From: Planctomycetales bacterium
GTDB lineage: Bacteria > Planctomycetota > Planctomycetia > Pirellulales > Pirellulaceae
Direction: 5' to 3'
DNA length: 64,000 nucleotides
Assembly: GCA_020427005.1 (NCBI GenBank)
Contig: JAGQOY010000005.1
Span: 30,657 to 94,656, forward strand
Shown in pieces: positions 1-7,319 of the stretch. The notes below the pieces were generated by a model that saw only the letters and a list, made by a program, of their open reading frames with translations, was not told the DNA's origin and did no database searches. Each line of letters opens with the position of its first letter. Position 1 is the stretch's first letter. The translations under genes were made by a program, and so were the position numbers.

Positions 1-837
1 TACAAGTCATTCCCCATTGCTTGGTGGTTGGATATTCCAGGAGGGACCAATTTGCCGGCGGCTAACGGCAACGTTTGGGGCGTTTCCATCCTACCGTTCA
101 TTGAGCAAACCAATCTCTACAACCAATTCGATCAACGTTTTCCCGCGATGAACGAACTTGGACCGATCGCGCAGAGCAATGTCAAGGTAATCTCAACACC
201 GCTAAATTTCTTCAAGTGCCCGTCATCACCTCACGAAGCGACTGAGGTCTATACAGGCGATGCGTCGGACGCTGGACTACCAATTACGTGGAAGTCCGCG
301 CCTTCCGACTATATTCCTGCTACTGGAGTTCGTGGGGCGTACGCTAACATTGCCTACGCCGGGAACGCAGGCGGTGATCGCCATGGCGTGCTACAAGTCT
401 ACGGACCTTATGGTAGTAATCGAAGTGGCAAGATTGGCAGCATCACGGATGGAACAACCAATACGATATTGTTTGGAGAAAGAACTGGAGGCGGTCAAAT
501 TTATGTTGGACGAACAGTTGCACCCGAGCTGACTGCTGTATTGTCTAAGACCAACGGCGGAGGTTGGGGAGATTTGCTCAACGGTGAGAATTGGATGAGT
601 GGTGCGATTAGCGGAATCTACTCGGCGGCCCAAGCGCCACTATTCTTGCAGGAAGGTCCTTGCGGTATCAACTGCAACAACATTCGCGGGAGAAGTTTTC
701 ACAGCTTTCATACTGGTGGGGCACATTTTGGAATGTGCGATGGCTCAGTACAATACCTTTCCGAAAACGTGGAACCACTTGTACTAGCCGCAATGATTAC
801 CCGTCAAAAGGGTGAAGTTTTTGCATTTCCACAATAG
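1..837 (+). CDS. DUF1559 domain protein, 5'-truncated by the window edge
   Basis: This is the C-terminal part of a DUF1559 (planctomycete prepilin-like) protein. The frame is open from base 1, so the N-terminus with the expected FTLVELLVVIAIIG-type prepilin helix lies outside the window. Visible family features are the ISDGTTNTILFGE-like segment (here SITDGTTNTILFGE), the HTGGAHFGMCDGSVQYLSE block matching the H-X9-DG signature near the end, and several paired cysteines (CGINCNN). Such proteins are thought to be exported pseudopilin-like proteins of unknown role. A small lipoprotein gene follows 45 bases downstream, a common partner of this family. It is related to, but clearly different from, the two tandem copies at 47.2-49.6 kb. 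Confidence 0.9.
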   Translation, partial: YKSFPIAWWLDIPGGTNLPAANGNVWGVSILPFIEQTNLYNQFDQRFPAMNELGPIAQSNVKVISTPLNFFKCPSSPHEATEVYTGDASDAGLPITWKSAPSDYIPATGVRGAYANIAYAGNAGGDRHGVLQVYGPYGSNRSGKIGSITDGTTNTILFGERTGGGQIYVGRTVAPELTAVLSKTNGGGWGDLLNGENWMSGAISGIYSAAQAPLFLQEGPCGINCNNIRGRSFHSFHTGGAHFGMCDGSVQYLSENVEPLVLAAMITRQKGEVFAFPQ

Positions 838-882
838 AGCTTCTCTTTAAAGCTTCTCTTTCAATTTGTTTTGAGGCTGCGT

Positions 883-1314
883 ATGCGACTTCCCTTGGCT
901 GGACTTCTATTGGTCCTAGTATTGATTGGCGTCGGTTGTTCCGGTCGGGATCCAAATCGCAAGGAAACCGTGCCTGTGATTGGCGTAATCACCGTGGACG
1001 GCAAGCCAGCGGAAAGTGTACAAATCACTTTTCATCCAGAAGGCGGAATGGATCAGACGCAGCCTACCGAGACCCGAGCCATGTCGGCCGCAGATGGCAA
1101 ATTTGCTGCAACCACATACGAACTTGGAGATGGAGCAACGCTCGGAAAATTCAAACTTACGTTCAAGCTACCTAAATTGAATTCGATTAGCATGACGTTT
1201 GATGGAGATGCTTTTAAAGGCCGTTATGCTAATCCCGAAAAGAGCCAACATTCGATAGAAGTTGTTTCGGGTATGCCGATCGATTTGGGTACGATCGAAT
1301 TGTCTGGTAGATAG
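883..1314 (+). CDS. Small secreted lipoprotein, carboxypeptidase-regulatory-like fold
   Basis: This is a predicted lipoprotein of 143 residues. The ATG at 883 is preferred over an in-frame TTG at 871, because it gives a compact signal peptide with basic start, hydrophobic core and lipobox ending IGVGC. The mature part contains VIGVITVDGKPAESVQITFHP, typical of transthyretin/carboxypeptidase-regulatory-like beta-sandwich domains that planctomycetes place next to DUF1559 genes. Together with the upstream DUF1559 gene it probably forms a two-gene transcription unit. The molecular function is unknown; an envelope location is inferred from the lipobox. Confidence 0.8.
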   Translation: MRLPLAGLLLVLVLIGVGCSGRDPNRKETVPVIGVITVDGKPAESVQITFHPEGGMDQTQPTETRAMSAADGKFAATTYELGDGATLGKFKLTFKLPKLNSISMTFDGDAFKGRYANPEKSQHSIEVVSGMPIDLGTIELSGR

Positions 1315-1568
1315 AAGAGGATACAACGCAAGCGTTTTTGTACATGTGAATGAGGGCAACGATTCTTCCTTAATTTACCCGACTTGTGATGACAGGCTGC
1401 CCTTAGCACGTTTATAATGAGTGACCAATCGCTTGTTGCGTACCCAAATCATAATAAGTCCCTGCAGCTGACTTTGTAAGGTTGGCCCGGGAAAGGGTTG
1501 GCATGGAGTAGATTTGTGGTTTTCCCCTACCGTTTTCCAATTGATCCATTATTTGCAGGGTTGCAGGG

Positions 1569-2024
1569 ATGACGCCAGATGCAGGGTTTTACCCATTCTC
1601 CAAGGAGGTTTGGCAAGCGGTCAATACGCAGGCGATGAATGCCCTGGCAAGGAGGGAGTATTGTCGCGAGAAATCTCAAATTGAGTCTGTGCGATGTGTT
1701 CATCTCGAAGATGAAACAGAAGACAGCTTTGGTCGGCAAGTATGGTTCTTTGAAGCTTTTGGAGTTGACCCAGTGGGGCGTAACCACCGACTCTATGGTG
1801 CCTTGGACTTCACCGTACAGTACGGCATTCTCGAGCCTGCAAGAGCAGCCTTGGTAGACGAGCCTCAGCATAGGAATCGATTTCTGCTATCAGTTATCCG
1901 ACCCTCACATCAGCAAATATGGGGCGCGCCATCTACCAACGTTTGGGTACGTTTGACGTTGGCTTTTGTCCTCTTTGCGACCGCCATTTGGATGCTTTTC
2001 TTGTGGGTTAGCTTGGTAGGCTAA
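1569..2024 (+). CDS. Hypothetical protein with C-terminal membrane anchor
   Basis: This is a 151-residue protein I do not recognise. Residues 1-120 are soluble and mixed charge; residues about 127-148 form a single hydrophobic helix followed by a very short tail, so it is probably a tail-anchored inner-membrane protein with its bulk in the cytoplasm. The gene is followed 138 bases later by the likely start of an ABC exporter ATPase on the same strand, so it may be the first gene of that operon. No signal peptide or catalytic motif is visible. Confidence 0.65.
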   Translation: MTPDAGFYPFSKEVWQAVNTQAMNALARREYCREKSQIESVRCVHLEDETEDSFGRQVWFFEAFGVDPVGRNHRLYGALDFTVQYGILEPARAALVDEPQHRNRFLLSVIRPSHQQIWGAPSTNVWVRLTLAFVLFATAIWMLFLWVSLVG

Positions 2025-2162
2025 TTGGGTACTCATGGTGCCTGGTTGCAACGCATTACCCATCAAGTATCAATATTGCATGCGAACGTTGTTTCTAAGG
2101 CTTCCACCGCAAGTGGATCATTTTGGAAAAAGACCTTTCCTTCGGTAGTTGATGCGAGTGAT

Positions 2163-3167
2163 ATGACGGTGAACCTAGCGATTGACGTACAGAAACTATG
2201 GAAACATTACCGCGAAGGGGTATTCGTTCGCAAGTCATTTGCTGCGTTGCAGGGAATCGATTTACAGGTACCACGTGGCGAGGTTTTTGGGTTGTTGGGA
2301 CCCAATGGAGCTGGGAAGACTACGCTAATCAAAATTTTGTTGGGAATTGTGCGAGGCTCCGGTGGCAAAGCATTTCTTTTGGGAGATCCGGCGGGCTCCC
2401 GAACGGCACGCCGCCGCATTGGTTATCTGCCAGAAAATCTTTCGTTTCCTCCTCACCATACAGCCGTGCGCGCTATGCAGTTTTATGGACGGCTAAGTCA
2501 AGTGCCAGAACGCGTTATTAAACGACGAACTGGAGAGCTGCTGGAGCTAGTTGGTCTGTCGGGACGCGAAAAAGAACTAGTTCGCAAATATAGTAAAGGT
2601 ATGCGTCAGCGACTGGGGCTAGCCCAGGCCATGTTACATGAACCAGAGCTGCTCATATTGGATGAACCAACCGATGGACTTGACCCGGTAGGGCGATCGC
2701 AAATTCGCCAATTAATCTCTCGACTGAAATCGGAGGGACGAACCGTTTTCTTGAACAGCCATATTCTGCAAGAAGTGGAACTGATCAGTGATCGAGTCGC
2801 GATCTTGGCGCAAGGACAGGTACGTGGGGTCGGTACTCCAGCTGAATTGACCGCACGATTCCATGGCGCATTGGCCTCCACGGTCAAGTTGCATTTGGCC
2901 TGCGAAGATCCCAATGCCCTAACGGAATTGGAACCTGGGTACGAGGCTGCTTTGGTACGAATGCCGGATAACACGACGCAGTTCAGTTGTCGTGTCGAAT
3001 CGCAGGCGAAGGTAGATCAGTTGGTCGATGATTTGCGAATGCGAAATGTAAGTATCCTCCGCCTAGAACGCAACCAGGTTTCTCTCGAAGAAGTGTTCAT
3101 GTCGGCTGTAGGAAGTCAAGATTCGAGTGTGTCGGACAACGAGACGGCCAATGCATCGTTAGACTGA
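2163..3167 (+). CDS. ABC-2 type exporter, ATP-binding subunit
   Basis: This is the ATPase of an ABC exporter of about 334 residues. It shows Walker A GPNGAGKTT (about residues 46-54), the signature SKGMRQ (about 144-149), Walker B LLILDEP (about 163-169) and an H-loop in LNSHILQEVE. The frame is open back to a TTG at 2025, but those extra 46 residues do not look like the family, while the ATG at 2163 begins directly before the usual first beta strand. The C-terminal 110 residues resemble the accessory domain of CcmA/YadG-type ATPases. The permease gene follows 99 bases downstream. The substrate is unknown. Confidence 0.9.
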   Translation: MTVNLAIDVQKLWKHYREGVFVRKSFAALQGIDLQVPRGEVFGLLGPNGAGKTTLIKILLGIVRGSGGKAFLLGDPAGSRTARRRIGYLPENLSFPPHHTAVRAMQFYGRLSQVPERVIKRRTGELLELVGLSGREKELVRKYSKGMRQRLGLAQAMLHEPELLILDEPTDGLDPVGRSQIRQLISRLKSEGRTVFLNSHILQEVELISDRVAILAQGQVRGVGTPAELTARFHGALASTVKLHLACEDPNALTELEPGYEAALVRMPDNTTQFSCRVESQAKVDQLVDDLRMRNVSILRLERNQVSLEEVFMSAVGSQDSSVSDNETANASLD

Positions 3168-3266
3168 CAGCGGTCCAGCATGGGTGCCAATGGCAGGCCG
3201 GAGCGTTACATGCGAGTTGATCAAGTTTGATGAAAGTTTCCTTTTTCTCTCCCAAAATCTGGCAAC

Positions 3267-5696
3267 ATGAGACCATACATAGCTGTTCTAATTGACTCGT
3301 TTTGGGAGGCTGTGAGCAACAGGGTACTATGGGCTCTCCTGATCGGTTGGGCCCTAGTGCTGGGGGCTTTGGTGCCCTTTGGTTATGTCTCCGAAAGAAG
3401 TTTTCAGCTAGTCAGTAGCGATATTCAAGAGCGTGGCCCGTTACTTGAGAAATTGGCCCGAGGGTTGAAAGGGCAGGGCAGGGCCTCAATTCAGAGGGTG
3501 GCAGAACGCTTAGAAACTGAATTTGCAGATCGTATTCGAGATTACAAAGCGGACGACGTTAGCGGCCCCAGGATTCGACATAGTGAAATTGCCGATGCTT
3601 TGAATTACTCCCTGAAATCAAATTCGCTCTACGATGCCGACACCTTTCCCACGGCAGCTGCGCGGCCAAGGTTGAAGCCTCTATTGGACCTACCCGCAGA
3701 GTCGCGTTCTGAGGCAGATAATGAAGAACTAAATCGTGAGTTGATACAGTTGGCCTTTCCTCTGGAGCTTTCTAGCCCCAAAGGTGAACGCTTATGGATA
3801 GGTTATGCGGGATTCAAAATAGGAGAACCGCTAATTGTTAGTCGACGACAAATTGACGAATTTGTTGAGCCACTAGTATTGTTCTTCATTATCAAAGCAG
3901 GGTTAGGTATTTTGGTGGTTTTCATCGCCATCGTCGTAACGAGTCCCATGATCCCAGACACGTTTCGAACTGGATCGCTACATCTGTTGCTCAGCAAACC
4001 AATATCCAGAGTGCTCCTCTTTCTGGCAAAGTTTTTGGGCGGATGTATCTTTGTCCTAGTCAATATTGCATTTGTCCTTATCGGACTTTATTTCATTGCA
4101 GGCGTTCGATTTGATATTTGGAATGAAGGCTTATTGGCTTGCATTCCTTTGTTACTGTTTGTGTTTGTTATCTTCTACAGTGTTTCTGCCTTGGTGGGAC
4201 TGCTGTGGGGAAATGCCATAGTGAGCGTGGTGGCTTGTCTTCTGTTATGGCTGTTGTGTATTGCAGTTGGTTTGTTGCATGGCGTTATGAGGCAGCAACT
4301 AGAAATCATGCCGCAATTAACGCGTATTCAGCAATTTGAAGATCATATTGTGTCCGTTTCCGAGCGGGGTGAACTCCAGGTTTGGAATGATCAGTATTCG
4401 GTGTGGCAACCTGGAATCGAGCGCGATGGCGGTAACCGCATGCGAACCTTTGGTCCATTCTACGATGCCGATTCAAGGTCACTGGTCGTGAAGTCCTTTA
4501 CGCGTGGCCCCATAGGCAATTTTATGTCGCGTTCAAGAAAACTGGACATCATTCGATTGGTAGCGGATGAACAGGAGAATACTGATACTCCCGAACAAGT
4601 ATCGAGTAATGAGGAAACTAGCCGTGAAGTGGATGCGGCCGGTTCGCCAACGGTCAAGTCGTCCAAAGCAATCGGGGAATCGTCTGTTGGTAGTGTTAGC
4701 GAGGCGCGAGAAAAGGCTCGCTGGATGAGCGATCCTGGACCAGAACTTCCTACTCAAGTTTTCGACGTACTCGAAGTTGGTAACGAGATTTTGGCAATTA
4801 CTAGAGGCGGCCTGTTTCAACTGGATCGAGGCCGACTAAAAGCGATTCCCGAGTCTGCCAAATTCTTAGGGCTTGATCTGAAAAATCTGTGGGGGCTGGG
4901 AACTGGCTTTTTGAAGGTTTCTTCCGAAGACTACGTCTTGAATGAAAATGCCTATTCGGCTGCTGTGGATGGCCAGTCCGCCTTAGTCGTCTACAGCTCC
5001 GGAAAGCTGGATTGGCTTAGCTTAGAAGAAGGCAAATTAGTAGTATTGCACACAACTGAACTCGAAGCTGATGGCACTGAGGCAGCGATTCTGCAGGCTA
5101 ATCAAGAGTATGTGGTAGTCGTACGTGATCACAAACCGATGCTCATTCTGTCTCCAGACTTTCAGACTACGTTGCATTCCATCGAGTTGCCGGTCGAGAT
5201 TCGAAACCTTAGTTGGGTTCCGGGAACCTCACAGCAACTGATTGCAGTGACTCATTCAGGTGAACTTTGGGAACTTGATTGCGCACAAGCGAGTTTCACT
5301 AAGATTGAATGGCCCTACAGTGGCCAAGCAACCGTTTTGAATTGGTCTACTGACCAGAAGGCATGGATTGGAATTGAACCTAACCGAGCCATACTATTTG
5401 ATTTCAAGAGTCGGAAAATCGAAAAAGAATTGATGCCTGCTGCCTCTACGTTCGACATGGTTTACAACTGGGTGGTGAGGCCAGTATATACAATCAATCC
5501 AAAACCTGCCGCATTGGATGATTCAATGGCCTATTTGCTTAGTGGTGACAGGACACAGAATCTTGGCTTGGTGAACACCGATCTGGAAGCGGCTCAAGTG
5601 GAGATAGATTTATGGACACCGATTGTTAGTAACGTTATTTTCGTCGTTATTGTTCTTGGTATCGGATGTCTTTACGTTCAGCGAAAAGAGTTTTAG
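3267..5696 (+). CDS. ABC-2 type permease with a large soluble insert
   Basis: This is the membrane partner of the upstream ATPase, 809 residues long. One transmembrane helix lies at about residues 20-42 and a bundle of five to six at about 205-345. It includes the conserved ABC-2 stretch RTGSLHLLLSKPISR. Then comes a soluble region of roughly 420 residues before a last helix near 780-800 ending in a short basic tail. The soluble region has recurring beta-strand patterns (for example LSWVPGTSQQLIAVTHSGELW, here cited in part) that look like a degenerate beta-propeller. ABC-2 permeases are usually 250-550 residues, so the insert is unusual. Substrate unknown. Confidence 0.85.
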   Translation: MRPYIAVLIDSFWEAVSNRVLWALLIGWALVLGALVPFGYVSERSFQLVSSDIQERGPLLEKLARGLKGQGRASIQRVAERLETEFADRIRDYKADDVSGPRIRHSEIADALNYSLKSNSLYDADTFPTAAARPRLKPLLDLPAESRSEADNEELNRELIQLAFPLELSSPKGERLWIGYAGFKIGEPLIVSRRQIDEFVEPLVLFFIIKAGLGILVVFIAIVVTSPMIPDTFRTGSLHLLLSKPISRVLLFLAKFLGGCIFVLVNIAFVLIGLYFIAGVRFDIWNEGLLACIPLLLFVFVIFYSVSALVGLLWGNAIVSVVACLLLWLLCIAVGLLHGVMRQQLEIMPQLTRIQQFEDHIVSVSERGELQVWNDQYSVWQPGIERDGGNRMRTFGPFYDADSRSLVVKSFTRGPIGNFMSRSRKLDIIRLVADEQENTDTPEQVSSNEETSREVDAAGSPTVKSSKAIGESSVGSVSEAREKARWMSDPGPELPTQVFDVLEVGNEILAITRGGLFQLDRGRLKAIPESAKFLGLDLKNLWGLGTGFLKVSSEDYVLNENAYSAAVDGQSALVVYSSGKLDWLSLEEGKLVVLHTTELEADGTEAAILQANQEYVVVVRDHKPMLILSPDFQTTLHSIELPVEIRNLSWVPGTSQQLIAVTHSGELWELDCAQASFTKIEWPYSGQATVLNWSTDQKAWIGIEPNRAILFDFKSRKIEKELMPAASTFDMVYNWVVRPVYTINPKPAALDDSMAYLLSGDRTQNLGLVNTDLEAAQVEIDLWTPIVSNVIFVVIVLGIGCLYVQRKEF

Positions 5697-5744
5697 CTGG
5701 CTGACCAAAGGGCTTGTTAGATTAATGAAACTGCCCCAAAGATT

Positions 5745-6074
5745 ATGAATAAAATTGTTGAGATCACAACAACTGTCGAAACTGTTGAAGCGGCCCGTGA
5801 GCTTGCCGAACAGATGGTTGTACAGCACTTGGCTGCATGTGTTCAAATCACTGGGCCTATTGAAAGTGTCTATCGGTGGCAGGGACAACTCTGCAAAACT
5901 AGCGAGTACAAGTGCACTATGAAAACAACTTTGCAGTGCCAAGACCTCGCGGTGGAGTGGATGACTCGTGAGCATCCCTATCAAATACCCGAAATCCTCG
6001 TACAGCAATGTGAATCTTCCGAGTCATATACCCGATGGCTTGCACAACAGCTTGCTCCTGATATCAGGCCGTAG
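5745..6074 (+). CDS. cutA: CutA-like divalent cation tolerance protein
   Basis: At 109 residues this has the normal length and layout of CutA1, a small trimeric cytoplasmic protein linked to copper/divalent cation tolerance. Recognisable parts are the N-terminal strand VEITTTVETVEAARELAEQ, the LAACVQ segment with the conserved cysteine, YRWQG, and the C-terminal HPYQIPEILV block. The ATG at 5745 is 48 bases after the ABC permease stop, and the next gene begins four bases after its stop, so co-transcription is likely. The family's biochemical role is still uncertain. Confidence 0.9.
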   Translation: MNKIVEITTTVETVEAARELAEQMVVQHLAACVQITGPIESVYRWQGQLCKTSEYKCTMKTTLQCQDLAVEWMTREHPYQIPEILVQQCESSESYTRWLAQQLAPDIRP

Positions 6075-6078
6075 CTTG

Positions 6079-6471
6079 ATGTTAGGTAAGTCTTTCAGTA
6101 TTCATGTTTTTCCAGCGCGATCTTCCAGTTTGGGTTCGGAGGATTGTCCATTATTCGCTTGTTCACTTGAAAGGATGTCGGCACTGTTGGAACAGTTTGA
6201 TCGATTGTTCTTGGAGCCGGACGGATCATTTGTATGGGTAGGTTGGGAAGGGGATGGTCGCAACCGGCGTTGGCAACTAGATGGTATGATCTACGATGTG
6301 TCAGGGCAGGTGCAGCGAATCGAATTGAAAGGGCAATGCCCGCATACAAATTGGTTGGCACTCTTGAACACACTCGCCGCCAAGCCGCAAACAATCTGCG
6401 TACAATGTCTGAGTAGTTTGCAGACGTATTCTGGCCGTGATTTCGAATTACTTATTTGGCCGGTTGCATAG
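6079..6471 (+). CDS. Hypothetical protein, 130 residues
   Basis: The reading frame is open from 5968 inside cutA, but the ATG at 6079, four bases after the cutA stop, is the natural start. The protein is soluble, rich in tryptophan and acidic residues (FVWVGWEGDGRNRRWQLDG), with no signal peptide or membrane helix. I do not recognise the family. Its position, tightly downstream of cutA and just upstream of a methyltransferase gene, suggests it is part of a cutA-to-kinase transcription unit. Confidence 0.7.
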   Translation: MLGKSFSIHVFPARSSSLGSEDCPLFACSLERMSALLEQFDRLFLEPDGSFVWVGWEGDGRNRRWQLDGMIYDVSGQVQRIELKGQCPHTNWLALLNTLAAKPQTICVQCLSSLQTYSGRDFELLIWPVA

Positions 6472-6491
6472 TCGGCTCGCTAGGAATCGCT

Positions 6492-7319
6492 ATGTCAGAA
6501 TACACTAGTCGACACAACTGGAAGGTTTCTCAAGCTTCCATAGATCACAATCGATACGCTTGGAATCAGATGGCGGAGTCCGGCCATGCCTTGACCTCAT
6601 TGGCGACCGATGAGGAATTGAGGCATCCTCTAAAGACCGTTGACCAGGTCGGTTGGTTACCCGACGGTATCTCTGGTTGGAATGTCCTTTGTCTGGCTGC
6701 TGGCGGCGGTCGCCACGGCCCCCTTTATGCGGCCGCAGGTGGCCATGTCACGGTGGTAGATATCAGCCCGCGGATGCTCGAGCGTGACCGGCAAATGGCC
6801 CAAGCAAAAAAACTCGATATTCGTACCATTGAATCCTCAATGGATGACTTGCACGTGCTGCACAACGAGGAGTTTGATCTGGTAATCCATCCGGTGAGTA
6901 CGTGCTATTTGCCAAGTTTGGCCAAGCTTTTCATGGAAATTGCACGTGTGACTCGCGAGGGAGGCTTGTACATCAGTCAGCATAAACAACCAACAAATCT
7001 TCAAGCTTCTCTCGAAACGTATACAGGGCAGTATGTCATTGAACACGCTTACTACGATCCGCTTCCAGTCTCCGTGCCCCAAAATCCCAGTATGTTACGT
7101 GAACCAAATACGCGGGAATTCGTTCATTCGTGGGAGACTTTGCTCGGTGGTATTTGCCGAAACGGTTTTGTAATTGAGGATTTGACCGAGCCCTATCACG
7201 CAGAAAGCGGCAAACTCCCAGGAGAATTTGGTCATCGCTGCTCCTATATCGCACCCTATGTTAGGATAAAGGCCCGGCGCAAAGCCGAAAAACGAAAAAG
7301 CCTACTACTTAGAGCATAG
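6492..7319 (+). CDS. Class I SAM-dependent methyltransferase
   Basis: This is a Rossmann-fold methyltransferase of 275 residues. The SAM-binding motif I is LAAGGGRHG (about 68-76), followed by the acidic end of strand 2 in VVDIS (about 88-92) and a motif IV-like FDLVIHPVSTCYL. The ATG at 6492 is chosen because the extra 12 residues of the longer frame overlap the previous gene and are not family-like. The substrate cannot be read from the sequence; the N-terminal NRYAWNQMAESG resembles methyltransferases acting on small molecules or quinones. The stop overlaps the GTG start of the following kinase by one base, indicating translational coupling. Confidence 0.85.
   Translation: MSEYTSRHNWKVSQASIDHNRYAWNQMAESGHALTSLATDEELRHPLKTVDQVGWLPDGISGWNVLCLAAGGGRHGPLYAAAGGHVTVVDISPRMLERDRQMAQAKKLDIRTIESSMDDLHVLHNEEFDLVIHPVSTCYLPSLAKLFMEIARVTREGGLYISQHKQPTNLQASLETYTGQYVIEHAYYDPLPVSVPQNPSMLREPNTREFVHSWETLLGGICRNGFVIEDLTEPYHAESGKLPGEFGHRCSYIAPYVRIKARRKAEKRKSLLLRA

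Noticed and set aside
3185..3195. TGCCA-A-TGGCA inverted repeat resembling part of the RAYT palindrome
   Set aside because: Only five-base arms, so a chance match is likely.
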